64,000 nucleotides of DNA from Saururus chinensis (taxonomy: Eukaryota; Streptophyta; Magnoliopsida; Piperales; Saururaceae): the NCBI GenBank assembly GCA_035235625.1, contig CP141150.1, positions 434,001-498,000 on the forward strand. Reading direction: 5' to 3'. The notes beneath the pieces are model-generated. The model was not told the DNA's origin. It made no database searches and worked only from the letters and a program-made list of their open reading frames with translations. Every line of letters begins with the position of its first letter. Position 1 is the stretch's first letter. Both the position numbers and the translations under genes were made by a program. Shown one piece after another: positions 45,607 through 59,000 of this stretch.

Positions 45607-47979
45607 TGAGGGGTTGTGCATCTTGGCAGGCTTATTTTTGCCGTTTTTGTAAATGTTTTGGCTGAAACCAATCATGTGTCCTGGCTGAATTTGTTCAATG
45701 CTAGTTTAACATTGTTAGTCTCTCTCTCTCTCTGTCTCTCTAACATGCACACACAATTTGTTTGTTCTCCCCCTGATTTTAAATCTACGATTTTGAACAA
45801 AGCCAATTATAATGTATAATTTAATTGCTATTTCGCTGCTGTCATTTGCCCCTGTTATCTTATCATCAATGTTTGGTTTGAAACTATATAGAACATCCTA
45901 ATTTATTCATGTAAAATTTTTAGTGGAGCTAAAGTTTTACCCCTCCAAACGGTCGAGGAGCAGATTTTCGGGTTTATTCAGCTTGCCAAAGGTCGACTAC
46001 ATCTCTTACGCGTGAAATACTTTTCACAAATCCCTGTGGATGGCTGAGACTAGCCTCAGAGGACACCTATCACTGCCTCCACAAAAGATTTGTGATTAAA
46101 AAAATCTGTTTTTTTATTTAATTGAGCGTATGCGTTACGATTTAATTGAGATCATGATTTGATCAAATTGTGTGAATGTTGGTTCTCCTGTTGGATTGGA
46201 TGATTCATTTTTTTGCTTAATAAAAAAACATGTTGTATGGAATTGCTTACCCGCTACTATTTGCGCAATTGGGCTTTCTGCTTATTGAATTACATCATAA
46301 AGTTTGTAATTTTACTGCAAGGCTCCTCAATCAAGACTCCCGAGCCCTCAGTTTTGTTTGGAACTGGACTGAAGTGGCTATAGTTATCGGCAATGCTACG
46401 CCTAGAAATTTTTTATCTCTAATTCATGGCAGAGTTCTGGTGATATGTTAATTGAAACTATGTATGCAGCCATTTGCAAAACATTCAGTTGACGGACTGG
46501 ATTCCTAATGAGGGAATTTTAATAACATCTTTGGTGCTAGGTGTTCAGCGAGCGTGGCGTTTCTCTTAATAAAGCCTGATGGTGCTTAGGAAAAGTTACG
46601 TTTTCACTCCTTTTCTCTTACATTAGAAGCCTATTCCAACCTTTGATTGAGTTGAACAAATGAATATCTCTATTGTTGTGTGACTCATTTTTTTTATTTG
46701 GAGTAGGTTCTTAGTGTAGAGAAAGTAGATGAGGAATATTAACTTCCGTTCTTAAATATCTATTATAAAAGTAACAATTTTGGTTTGAACACCCAAAATT
46801 ATAATATGCCCCCTCTATCCCATATTAATAGTCTTATTTAAAAATAAATTATTCCATATTAATAGGTTTATTTCGCTCACATTAAGTGGTTCAGCACCTA
46901 AGAAGTATATTACGTCGTTTATCATGAGTCTCCTATTGATGTGAAATACTTTGAATAAAATTTGCAAATAGAAGAAAAAAAGCATTTGAGTATTGGACTG
47001 GGTCATACAAATTTCAACATTTCCAAGATCTCCAACAACCAACCCCAAAAGAAAAAAAATTATAATTTTTTGACAGGTTATGGTTGGGCACTTGAGCCGG
47101 ACAAATTCAGTTATTCACTTGCAGCAAGCTCTTCCTCAATTACCAATATACCGTCACGGCAGCCAACAATCATCATACCTATCCTGTCCGATATCTTCAT
47201 CAGACAAAGCCCAAACTGAAGCCGCCATAGTTGCCATCGCCAAGGGGACAGCCTCCTAACTACTTTGAACAGCTATCAGTGACAAGTCAATCTAATTGGT
47301 AGGCCCCCCTTGTTTTCATAAAAGAATTCTAGGAAAAAATCCACTATCTTAACATAAAAGTTAACGAAATGAGACGCATGCATCCAACTAACATGGGGCC
47401 ACCACCCGATCTTCCTTGTCGCCCCATGACTCAATTGGCCACGATTTTGCTACCTACTGATGTGTTGGAGAACGTCACTAAGTATCTTTATTATGACACC
47501 GATTGCCTCCATGATGTGTCGCACCCATGTCCCTTGAGTGTCCACGTCAAGGTGACATCTAACGCTCACTTACATCTTTGTTCCGGGTGCTGAGGAAGGC
47601 CTAGTTGAAGCTGCAGACTCCCATTTGACATAAGTTTGATACATCATGGAGTAGTTGGTGTAATAAAGGGACACCGGTGACATCGTTAAAAGTCATAAAC
47701 TGGGGGCACACTCGAGCCACAAGGAGGAGAAGAATTATTGGTCACGTAGAAACCGACATCCACACAGCATACTGCCATTAGGCAATATCAGTGAAGAAAA
47801 TTTAGCTTTATTCACAAGAAAATGTGACAGTTGCGTATGCAATCGTATGACGACGACCATCATTGAATTGTAAAACAATCAGAGGAAACCAAAAAAATAA
47901 AAAGGAAATCGAAAGGAAAGTAAAATTGGACCAACTCCAATAAATATGAGTAGCATGGTGTACCTTATATAGAAGAATA
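45607..47979. other. Intergenic between convergent HMGB and arogenate dehydrogenase genes
   Basis: A CT microsatellite lies in the HMGB 3' region (about 45720-45740). No further gene or complete transposon recognised; open frames at 46230, 46962 and 47369 lack domains. Polyadenylation signals for both genes are expected here. Confidence 0.45.
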
Positions 47980-49050
47980 CTAGTGGTTGGTTCCACGGGC
48001 ATCCTCTGTTTCGAACAACTCCTTCCTCAATATATCATGCAACTGCGAAAAGAGCTGCTTCTTTACCGATTCGAACGCGATCTCCAGCCTCTCCAGCTCC
48101 TCCAGCGCATTGGGGTTGTAGAGGAACAGCCCATAGTAGAGGTCATAACTGTCCCCGGCCGTGTTCTCCACCAGCTCCAACAGAGTCTCGTACCCTTTGG
48201 TGTTGATCGGTGTGGATTGCAAGCCCAACTTTCCCAGCACACGGCCCACCGTGTGCGTGATGAACTGGGAACCTGCCGCGTGCTTGTCGTGCTCCACGCA
48301 GCTCATCTCCCTCATCTCGCATCCCTCCTCTGCAAATATGCTGAGAAACCTCTCGCATCGCCGGGCTCTCCCCTCCCCCTCCCCGACCCTCACCTTTTCG
48401 TACACAAAAGGGAGCTTGGTCCACCCATTTTTGCCACTCTCTGGGCCGAACATCGGGTGCGTGCAGAGAATGTCGAATTCGGGCGGCAGCAGCTCAAGGA
48501 AGAGCTTGCGGGGGAACACCTTCACTGAGAGGACGTCGGCGAAGAGGGTGTTCCGCTTCAGCCGCGTGAAAGGGAAGGACTCGAGGACGGACTTGGTGGA
48601 GGTGATGGAGGTGGAGAGGATGATCACGTCCGGGTGCTCCTCACAAAGGTCGTGCAGGTCGTAGAAGAAGGAGACTCCCAGTTCCCGGGCAGCCTGCGAG
48701 TGGTCGGACCGGGAATATGCCAGCACAATGTGGCCCCACTTGACGAACGTCTTAGCAAGATATTGGCCGAAGTTGCCGAAGCCGACGATGGCGATCTTCA
48801 GCTTTGTGCTCTCCTGAAAGCGGTTGTGGACGAGGGCCTCGTAGTCGAAGGGCTGCGCCGCGTCCAGAGCTCTAATACGGAGTCGACGACGGAAGCGGTG
48901 ATAGACCCATGTCGACGATTGGTCAGGTGTGAGGGATGAAGGAAGACGTCCGAGGGAATGAGCAGAGGAAGGTAGGGGTTTTAGAAGGGTCAAGATCCTG
49001 ATTGCTGAGCCGTGAGTAGCAGAGACAGGGTTTAGAGTTGAGATCACCAT
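47980..49050 (-). CDS. TYRAAT2: Arogenate dehydrogenase, chloroplastic, single exon, 356 aa
   Basis: Catalyses NADP-dependent oxidative decarboxylation of arogenate to tyrosine, the last step of plastid tyrosine synthesis. Residues 1 to about 65 are Ser/Arg-rich with few acids, a plastid transit peptide. The Rossmann motif is G90-F-G92-N-F-G95, followed by SRSDHS at the NADP-phosphate site. Further TyrA signatures are DVLSVK (172-177), CTHPMFGPESG (196-206) and CVEHDKHAAGSQFITHTVGR (251-270). The single TyrA domain and length fit the plant TyrAAT2 form rather than the tandem TyrAAT1 form. The gene has no introns. The ATG at 49050 gives the complete transit peptide. Prephenate dehydrogenase is unlikely but specificity was not tested here. 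Confidence 0.93.
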   Translation of the reverse strand: MVISTLNPVSATHGSAIRILTLLKPLPSSAHSLGRLPSSLTPDQSSTWVYHRFRRRLRIRALDAAQPFDYEALVHNRFQESTKLKIAIVGFGNFGQYLAKTFVKWGHIVLAYSRSDHSQAARELGVSFFYDLHDLCEEHPDVIILSTSITSTKSVLESFPFTRLKRNTLFADVLSVKVFPRKLFLELLPPEFDILCTHPMFGPESGKNGWTKLPFVYEKVRVGEGEGRARRCERFLSIFAEEGCEMREMSCVEHDKHAAGSQFITHTVGRVLGKLGLQSTPINTKGYETLLELVENTAGDSYDLYYGLFLYNPNALEELERLEIAFESVKKQLFSQLHDILRKELFETEDARGTNH

Positions 49051-49765
49051 GGCCGCTAGAAGCCTAGAACGAATCCGACCGAGTACAAGGGGGCAAGAAT
49101 GGTGCCTTCTTCAGAAGTGAATCTCCTGGCAGTCGACTTCTCCGTTTTAACGAGACTGACATATGTACATCTGAAAGGAAAACAAATGCACTCCTCACGT
49201 AAACGTAGTTATATAATGTAGGAAATATTTGTGAAAACAAGATAACGATTAGAAAAAATTAAAAAAGGTAAAACAGTATCGAAAATTATTATAGGAAGCA
49301 TATTTAGCAGAAGTATATGATTCCAACTTCAAATTCTTGTTTTGCATGATGTGCAAAATAAATAATTTCTTTCCTCCCCGTTTTATACAATAATTAAAGG
49401 CACAAACTCATCATTATAATAAGGTTTTTCAAACACAGACCTAACTAAAATCCGCACAACATCCACACAAGGTGCATAATTGTATCAGCTACTTTTACAG
49501 CCTCGCACAGCATGTCGAAATCTAATACAAACAGCAATATTTGCTAGGCACAGACAGGAAAGTACCCGGAGCTGCTTCCTTTTAGCTGATGAACATGAGC
49601 GTTAACTTTTTTACAACTGGCCAATCTCTATAGAAGCAAAAACAAAAACGGTTAGTTTTTGGTTCTGCAGTGTAACAATGAGAGTGGTAGAGCACATGTC
49701 GCTTTCGACGACAGAAAACTTGGGATGTAAATGAGTCAGGGCATATCTGCAGGCAGAAACCATGT
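49051..49765. other. 5' flank of the arogenate dehydrogenase gene
   Basis: AT-rich, no gene assigned. The first 100 bp should be the leader of the minus-strand gene. The part beyond 49450 may be the 3' end of the candidate minus-strand transcript described next. Confidence 0.4.
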
Positions 49766-50389
49766 CTAGGCAGAAATATTTCCAACAAACATTCCAGTGA
49801 TTCCACCAATTAAGGAGCATACAACTATTTCTAGTGGACACAACTCTAATTTCTTAGGGAGGCTTTCCATCAAACAGGTAGTCAGCATTACTATTTTCCA
49901 GTGATCTTTATAACAATAATTCATGATTTTTTTATTAGAACAATTAATCATTTCAGCAGAAAAGAATGTCAACTAAAATTAATCAAATTGTGATCCTAAT
50001 ACAAGAATTACTTTAAAACAGAAAACTGGGTCCAAATCGAGTTACTTTCGTTCTTGTATATCATTCATCCAGTGCTTAGAATATGGGAAAAGTCTGAAAG
50101 AATGTAAATGGGCTGTTCTAGATAGAGAAGGTGTGCAATTCTGCAAGAAGAACAACAAAGAAGGGTAAGAGATGACCATGAGCCTAATAAAAACCCACTA
50201 AAAAATGGACAACACAGACGAGAAGGAGAAAGTAACAGTCATGGGTAGCAAAACCACGCACCCCAAGTAGTCAATTTCACTAAAACCGCTCTTTCAACAA
50301 TAAAAGTCCGAACTTTTGCATTATTGCGTGCGTTATCGCAGTGGAGGAAGAAGAGCAGCCAGACAATTTGCATCGATTATCTCTATTAA

Positions 50390-50429
<40 letters not shown>

Positions 50430-50650
50430 CTGCCCAGAGACAGTCGACAGAGGCTAATCGAGCGGGCGAGGGCCGGGGTTAAGGTAAGAATTGCGTGTAA
50501 ATCTGCGGGAAGCCACCAGAGGGGTAGTGTGGCCGGGAACGGAGATAAGCAGGAACCGTCGGGCAACGCGAGAGCGCGGGAGGGAGACCGGAGATGGCCA
50601 TGGCTTGGGCAGTTGGGCTTCTTCAATTGGCGTGTGATACTAGGCCCCAC
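49766..50650 (-). other. Candidate spliced minus-strand transcript with tiny membrane ORF
   Basis: On the minus strand a leader-like segment (50650-50430) ends CTGGGCAG followed by GTAC, a plausible donor. A good acceptor (TTCTTCTTGCAG) occurs at 50141. After it an ATG at 50068 opens MNDIQER, with a donor-like AAA/GTAACT. A later frame ending at 49766 reads LPKKLELCPLEIVVCSLIGGITGMFVGNIS, with one hydrophobic segment. Joining these would give about 40 residues, but the last acceptor is weak. I recognise no family. This may be a small gene, a non-coding RNA, or chance. The first exon would be divergent from the SNF2-RING gene. Confidence 0.25.
50393..50426. repeat. (AG)17 microsatellite
   Basis: Pure AG dinucleotide run in the divergent promoter region; on the complement it lies just after the putative donor of the minus-strand leader. 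Confidence 0.95.
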
Positions 50651-51400
50651 GTCGAGTCCGACATTCTGACTCAGTCACGGTGTACTCTTTATGTCTAGGG
50701 AACGCGCAATTTAGGTTCAAATCTAACATGTCAAATTAGTACCTCTTCTCATTAACACACAAATAAAAAGTTTATAATAAAATTTTAAAGTATATAATTA
50801 TTTAAATAAAATAAAATAACAAATTTTTTTACCGAATAAAGCTATTATATTAATTTAAGAGAATGAAATATTAAAAAAATAATATTTTTCACGTCAAAAA
50901 TACCAATCAAAAGCTCACGTAAATTTTGATTGGTCGACACAGAGTAGGCTCTTTTTTCCAAAAAAGCAAAAAAGAAAGGCCACAGAGCAGCACCGGCGGG
51001 CGATGCAAACGATAATTCTGGTGGGCACAACACAAGTGCGTATTGGGCATCTTAAAGGTCCTCCCTTTCCCTCCGGGTTTAGCAGTTGCAAAATGTGACC
51101 AATTGCTTTACTTCTTCCCTTCACTGTTTCCTTAATTGGCCCCCTCCTCTCCTCCGTGCTAAACACGTTCCGCTACCCCTTATTTGTTATTTCCAAATAT
51201 ACCCCCGCTCCTTTTCCCTATTTCCGTTATTCCCCCTTTCCTCCTACAACTACTACAAGGACTAGTCTAATGCGATCTCCCTCCCTTTCCGCCTCTTTCT
51301 ATTTTCGGCGCCAGAAACGAAACTACTGATATTATTATATATATTTATATAATTAAATTATATTTATATAATCTTCTATTTATATGAAATTTGAGGTCTT
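50651..51400. promoter_or_regulatory. Promoter region of the SNF2-RING gene
   Basis: No coding sequence. An AT-rich TATA-like cluster (TATATATTTATATAATT, 51336-51385) lies just before the predicted leader. The CT/TTCC-rich tract that follows (51440-51560) is typical of a plant 5' untranslated region. Confidence 0.45.
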
Positions 51401-53077
51401 TTCTCCACTCGAGTGGAGCCCCTGCAAGACAAGAGACCCGAAATTCACAGGGCTCTTCCTTCTTTCCTTCCTTCCTTCCTCTCCCTCGAGACAACGAGGA
51501 CCACCTCCACGTCCAGGGTCTTCTTCCCTCTCCAAATTCTTCCCCTCTCTCTCATTAGGGTTCAAATCACGGACTAGATTGCCCTGTATCGGAATTCGCT
51601 CTGTCAATTTCACGGCCGGTCCGGGGACACTGAGATCTGCCCTGCCCCCACGACACGCCCGCTTTGCTCCTTTTTTGCCGCCTGTGAGTCTTCTCTACCC
51701 CTTCCCTTCTCCTCTCTCTCGTTCTTCCATGCTTTTCCTCTTTCGATTTCTCTGCTTCCTAACTCTTTTTCTTCCCGAACTACTTTTTGATTGTTTTTTT
51801 TTTTTTTCACAAAAAATTCGAGAGTAATAGAGCAACTTGATTTTATTTTAAAGTGCGGCATTGCCCAAGCGGAAATAAGCGTTTGAAAGCTATAATTGAT
51901 ATGTCTCGGAATTGGATTTGATATTTAAACAGATAAGTTGACGTTGAATGTTATTTGTCTTGCCAACTAATTTTTTCACTCTTATGATGTCTACAATTAC
52001 CAATTGCTTGCTGTCCTTCTGGGATGACTTTTCCAGTATTTGCTAGTTGTTGCTCTTTGAAAGTAAGGCTATTCATTGAAATTGCAACGACAGTGGAGTC
52101 GTGTAATAGGCTGCCACTTGAGCTTCCTCTGATTGTCTTCTTCACTTTACGTCATTTTAATTTGGTTGCACTTTTTTTTTTTTTGGTTTCTTCTAGAGCT
52201 GCAATTACATGCCAACGCGGCTCTGATTTTACTTAGATCATTACCTTTATCAAACTTAGGATCAGTCATGCCTATATAATCTTTCCTTCCTTGTTTCCTT
52301 CTGAATCGATGTTATCGGCACTATTTCAGGATTTTTTTGCGTACCAAATTGAAAAAGAGAACATGTTTATATCCTTACTGTATGTGCTCATGGAGGTTTT
52401 GAGGTTGGCGCACATGTGAATTTTTTTAGCATAAAAGCTCATTGAAAAAATTGCCTTTTGTTTCCTATGCTATTCAACTTTTATCTATTGTTTATATTTT
52501 GAAATTTGGACCCACTGAGCTCTGCTTATGCACACGTATAACACCAACATTAATTTGTAAATGTGGGAAAAAGGAGTTTTCCAGGTCTTTATTTTGTAAA
52601 TTATGCAACTGCGAGTATACTTATCCTTGCTTTTGGATTCCCATCTCTATTATGGGTGGGTGAACTGCTGGGACAGTTTTCTTCATTGTAATATGTTTTG
52701 ATAGCAGTAAAATAAGGCTTCGTTTGCTTTCTTTTCAGATGCCCTTCTTATTCTTTTATCATGACATTTATGTATTTTTTTTTTAAAATAATGACTGTAA
52801 TAGATATTAAATCATGCTAATTATCTTCATGTCCTTAACAGTTTTGTCCGTAATATTTATGGTTTATTAGCAACTCTATCTTTTGTACATTTTTGTTGTT
52901 GTTGTTGCATCCTTTTACGGCCTATTTCTATTAGACCTACTCTACTATTTCCCTTGTATGTGTGAATATGATGCATAATCTCTTAACTTTTCTGTCTTTA
53001 TTTCTTGAAGGTTGGAACTTCTTTTAAGTTGTTTTTGTTCCTGAAGCACGGTACAGTATTCATCATCATCATCATCT
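51401..53077 (+). other. 5' untranslated exon and leader intron of the SNF2-RING gene
   Basis: A GC- and CT-rich leader ends GCCGCCT followed by GTGAGT at 51684. A long intron is inferred to run to TTTCTTGAAG at 53010, after which a short leader precedes the ATG. Exact transcription start and acceptor are not provable from sequence. A 147-codon frame over the leader has no domain and ends beyond the donor. Confidence 0.5.
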
Positions 53078-56000
53078 ATGGTTGTGATCGATATCACCTC
53101 CTCAGACAGTGAAAATGAAGACGGACAGGTTGGACTTCCTTCATCAACCAGGCGACTTCCTCCTTACTTCCTTGGCTCAGAGTCACAAGGCACCATACAG
53201 ACTTCTGACAGGCTTTATGCAATTAATGAACCTTCCACAACCAGGCACCTTCCTCCTTCCTTCTATGGCTCACAGTCACAAGGTACCATACAAACTTTTG
53301 ACAAATTTTTTGCAAGTAATGAACATACGAGTAAATTTTTGGATATGATTTTTTTCTTGTATAATATTATACAGGATCTGTTGTGTCTTCTCATACGCAA
53401 ATTAATGGAAGAAATAGGACAAGCAATGGATCTTATAATGGTTCTGATTATAAGGATTCTCAGCATTCCTTTAGTGGCCATGATAGAGGGAACTTTTCAA
53501 GTTACAAGCACTTCCAACTTCGTGAGGAACCTCAATATCATAGTGTTGATGATAGTTCATACATGAGGGCCCGGCCCATCTATGATCAGCCTTCTGCGCC
53601 AACTAATGGATTAAAAGCTTCTGTTCCAGAGAATGGAAGTGATGATGAGCATTTTGGTTTGGGTTCGAATGCTCCTCTTCATCAGTTTTATCTAGGAAAT
53701 AATGATGAGGTTGCTATGTACGATGTTCCCAACCCAAGAGTCTTACCTCAGTCATTTTCCCATGGAAAGCCAAATTTTCAGCCAGCTGGTTTGAATGATG
53801 TTGCTCATCACCCTGGTGAAGAAATACATGTTGGAAATGATGAGAGCTTAATCTACCAAGCAGCATTGCAGGTACTTTTATGGGTTCTTCTTTTATGAGT
53901 GTTATCATGAGTTGTCCGGAATATTGATCAATTCATATTTTCTGCACAAGTATGTATATTGTTTTACAGTTTCCACTATTGTATCCTTCAATTGCTGTGC
54001 ACTAATGTTGCCACCGGGGGCTAATCTCTTGACTTCATGCAGGATCTTTCCCAGCCAAAGTTACCGGAGGCTGATGTACCCAGTGGTCTTTTGGCAGTTT
54101 CCTTGTTAAGGCACCAGGTTTGCTCAATTGTAAATGTGTAATTGCTATTGTTCCCCATTTTAGGTTTATGTGGATTTGTGGCGGCTGAATTTGACAGGCT
54201 TTCCTGGATTGGAAAGAAAAATAAGAAAGTGATGAGAATGGATTAAGGAAAGGACTGAGGAGGAGACCCCTAACATCACATAATATGTGCATTTTTGCTA
54301 TTCTTTCATTCATGTTTACTAGGTTTTTTCTTTGATGCAGAAAATCGCTTTGGCATGGATGCTTCAGAAGGAAACTTCAAGTTTGCACTGCTTAGGTGGA
54401 TTTCTTGCTGATGATCAGGTTACTTTGTATCATGTTTAGTTGTCCTTTAGATTTTTGTTTATGTGCGAAAACATGCATTACGTAGAATATTGCCATACCG
54501 TGAATGAAGTTTGCACTCATGGCATCTGGAAGTTTTTGGTGCGTATAGTGATCTTATTGGGTCATAGAATGCACAAAAAAAACTTGGAATAGTTTACTGA
54601 CTTTTGGGGGTCAATAAAATCAGCTGCCATAAATCATTGGTAGTTGCAATATTGTGCATTGTTTCTCGTTCTCAAAACTGTTATATTCTCTTGCAGGGTC
54701 TTGGTAAGACTGTTTCAACGATTGCACTGATACTAACGCAGCGATTTCGTTCATCAAAAGCTATCCGTGATGATTCACATAAAGTAGAATCTGAACCGTT
54801 GATTTTAGATGATGATGACGATGAGGAGAATGTCTCTGACTCACATAAAAAAATGGAGGTTGAAAAATGCATTGATGTAAAGAGGAAGATAGCAAATATA
54901 TCATCTCAGAAGGGTAGGCCGGCAGCTGGTACGTTGATTGTTTGTCCTGCTAGTGTTCTTCGGCAATGGGCCCGTGAACTGGATGAAAAGGTGGCTGAAA
55001 ATGGTAAACTTAGCGTTTTGGTTTATCACGGAAGTTCGAGGACTAAAGATCCTGAGGATTTGGCAAGATATGATGTGGTTCTAACAACATATGCAATTGT
55101 CAGTAATGAAGTTCCAAAGCAACCCCTTGCTGATTATGATGACGAGCAAAAGAACACAGATAAATATGCATTATCTTCAGATTTTTCTGCCAATAATAAA
55201 AGGAAAAAGTCAGTCAATGGAAGTAAGAAAGGCAAGAAAGGGAAAAAAGGACTTGATGGCTCTATTGATTATGATAGTGGCCCTCTTGCTAGAGTGGGAT
55301 GGTTTAGAGTGGTGCTTGATGAAGCTCAGACAATAAAGAACTATAGAACACAAGTGGCTAGAGCCTGTTGTGGTCTTCGAGCAAAAAGAAGATGGTGCTT
55401 ATCTGGAACGCCAATGCAAAATGCTATTGATGATCTATACAGCTACTTCCGTTTTCTTAGATATGATCCTTATTCTGGCTATAAGTCCTTTTGTACTTCA
55501 ATTAAGTACCCAATAGCCAGGAACTCCATCCATGGGTATAAGAAGCTTCAGGCTGTTCTAAAGATTATGATGCTGCGCCGCACAAAAGGTCTTTATATTT
55601 ATTTTTCATTTATACTTTGTGTATTTGAAGATAAGAAAAACACTTCTTCATAGTTTCCCCAATCAGTTAGTATTTCCTGTTTGCTTCTTGGATTCTTTTT
55701 ATTTCATTCGATTGTACTGTTGTTAGGGAATGGTATTTTCCTTTGATCATTCATGGCTTGTTGATTAAGTGATGATTACTATTTACTTTTTGAAAAGTTA
55801 TGACATAATAATAGACTTGGTCATTATGAAGTTATTAACATAACGAAGGTTTTTTGCTGCTGATTGAGCATATTTTTGAATTTAAGCAAGTGATGACTTA
55901 ATATCTCACATGTAAGAGATTTAAATAACATGTCTTTTGTTTAATGATGTTAATTTTGCAAGGTGAGACTGTAAATATGATCTGAAAGTTAGTTGTTAAT

Positions 56001-59000
56001 TTAACACTTAAATTTTCAGAAGATACTATTCCATATTTCTTATGAGGTGTTGATGGATGATGCCTTTGAGGAACAAAAAAACAGAGGACTAAACAATAAA
56101 ACTTAGATAATGTAATTATGCAAATCAGTGCAATGGTAAGGGCTTCCACCTATGGATTGCTTGCATTATAGGGAAAGGAGAACATGACTTTTGGCCTCTT
56201 AGTGCATGGTAATTTTGGTTTGATATCCAGCAAGCTCAAACTGGACCTCATATTGACTTTCTGTAAATTTTATTTCTCCAAATGTGCACTGGGCTAGCTG
56301 CATGGGGCACTTAAAACTGTATCAAAATAATTAATTTAGGAATACGCAAGTATACGAGTCTGTGCAGAAATTTTATAAAAAGTTCTACTATTTCTGTCTT
56401 TCGATTTGGAATGTGTTCTCCTTTTATATAATTATCCCTGATCCATGCATATGCTTGTAAATTTTTATGTTTTAACACATCTGCCTTTGTTGCATATGTT
56501 CTGTATATTAAAAGCAATACATGCCTCATATGCTTTTCACAAATTCACTGCAAGTTCTCTGCCATATTGTCTGTTTCTTCAAGTGTTTACATAAATCCAG
56601 CCTGAATATTGTTAGAAGAATTTGATGTGGTACATGGTGCTGAGCATTTTAGTTATTTTGAGCAGAAAGTCTGATTGATGGAGAACCCATTTTAAAATTA
56701 CCACCAAAAACAATATTTTTGAAGAAAGTGGAGTTCTCACCTGAAGAGCGGGATTTTTATACCAGGCTTGAGGCAGATTCACGCTTGCAGTTTAAGGTAG
56801 ATATTCAGATTGTTAGTCGTGTTACCTGTGAAAGCTTATTGCACATAATTTGACATAGTTATGCTTGTCACATTTAGGGTTGTTATTTTACAATGATCAT
56901 TTTTAAAATCTATTCATCATCATCATCATTGTCATTACTGGTTTCGATGATGAATATTACAATGACATAATCTTCTTTTGTTGTCAGTATCATGTTAATT
57001 GGTTTCTTCTACAGTAAATATTATGCTTATGGGGTGTTCTTAATGAAAAAGTAAATGTGGGAAGAGGGGGTGTGCTATATGAGGTGTTGGAAGTTACAAA
57101 TTTGTCATTGACTAATTTTTTCTTGTGTATCTTTGTACCATGGATTTCTACATGGCAGGTGTTCTAAATCTTTATGGATTTAGTATGAAATATATTTATG
57201 GTTGGTACTTGTATGTTTTTCTTAATATTGATGTGTAATCATAAATTTCTGTGCCTTTGATTGGATCATCATTATGGACACATTGCTGTTATTATGACAT
57301 GTTCTTTTGATTGGTGTGCTTTGTATGCCTTTTTTGATCTTGATCTGTATGGTGCAGAAATATGCTGATGAAGGAACAGTGAAACAAAATTATGCAAATA
57401 TATTATTACTGCTTTTGCGTCTCCGTCAGGCTTGCGACCACCCTATTCTAGTTAAAGGGTTTCATTCTCATTCTACTGGGACAGCATCCCTACAGATGGC
57501 GAAGAGCCTTCCAAGGGATTTGCTGTTCAATTTGTTAAACATGTTGGAAGCTTCTTCTGCAATTTGTGGTGTATGCAATGTAATGTTACCATTACTCGTA
57601 AAGTAATTTTGTTATTATTGTATATCTTTCTTCTATTTTGCAGTTCCAGTTCTACCATTTTTGGGCTGTAGATTTCTGAACTGTGGTAGCTTAAATTATG
57701 TGCAGGACATACCTGACGATGCAATTGTTACCATGTGTGGTCATGTTTTCTGCTATCAATGTGTATTTGAGAGGTTAACTGGAGATGATAGTTCCTGCCC
57801 TGCAAATGATTGCAAGGATCAGCTTGGTCCTGATTCAATATTCTCTAAGAATGTTCTGCTTAGTTGTATTTCTGATGATCATCAAAATAATGGTGCAAGC
57901 TCGTCTGCAGCTGTGGAGGGATTTTCCATTGAGCAGAATAATGGATCTTCAAAAATTAAAGCGGCCATGGAAATTTTGCATTCAGTGTGTCAAATAAAGA
58001 ACTCAAGCTCAGTAACAATGGAAGGAGATAGTGAAATGGCCTGTTCTCATGAAAGCACTTCTGGTTCACAGCAGGATATGCATTCCTCAACACCTCTACT
58101 GGATCTCCCAGACAAAGTTATTGTTTTCTCTCAGTGGACTGGCATGCTGGATTTGCTGGAGAAGTCCCTGGAAGGTTCTTCTATACAATTCAGAAGACTT
58201 GATGGGACAATGACCCTGGCTGCAAGAGACAAAGCTGTTAAAGATTTTACAACGAAACCAGAGGTTTAAAGCTCATTTTTTATACGCACTCTGTTTTTTA
58301 TTTTATAATTTATTTATGATGTCTATGTTTATACGAAAATGTTACATAACTTTGCTACCAGGTCACTGTTATGATCATGTCACTGAAAGCTGGGAATCTT
58401 GGTCTGAACTTGGTCACTGCATGTCATGTTATAATTCTGGATCTCTGGTGGAATCCAACTACTGAAGATCAAGCAGTTGATAGGGCGCATCGAATTGGAC
58501 AGACTCGTCCTGTGACTGTTTCACGGTTAACCATCAAAGACACTGTCGAAGATCGCATATTAGCTCTACAGGTATGTTTTTCTTAAGAGGGTTGTATGTC
58601 ATTTACTTGAACTTATATTTCTGATATCTGCCAAGGGTCATTTTCCAAGACAGGGAAGGTTCTTAATACCCTCACTGAGATATGGAGATTTGATTTAAGT
58701 CCCTACTTTTTTTATAACACTGAAGTGTTCACTTTGTTGCCAAGAAAGGTCATTTCTTATTATTTCCTTGGTGAACTAAGGCCATGGATTCATGAATAGC
58801 ATCTAGATGTGAAGCCACTGAGCTTCTCTGGACAGGACGGTAGATAATTTAAATTAACAGACTTACTGTTTATGGAAAATGAACAATGAGAAAACCTAGA
58901 AATGAACTATAGTTTTGTGAATAGATTGATCGTGGAAGCATTGGAAAGTGGTGAAGACTGGCCTGTTGTTCATGTGATAAGTTTGTCATATAACCTGCCT

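Noticed and set aside
46808-47080. Stowaway-like MITE start (CCCTCTATCCCATATTAAT)
   Set aside because: Resembles the MITE terminal motif, but I could not find a matching inverted end or TA duplication.
47983-48939. Plus-strand frames opposite arogenate dehydrogenase
   Set aside because: Shadow frames; the minus strand carries the complete TyrA domain.
51384-51827. 147-codon frame starting at 51384
   Set aside because: Overlaps the predicted helicase leader and crosses its likely donor at 51684; low-complexity and without homology that I can recognise.
53331-53374. Alternative first intron of 44 bp in the SNF2-RING gene
   Set aside because: It is in phase, but 44 bp is shorter than plant introns normally spliced; the 92-bp intron from 53283 is preferred.
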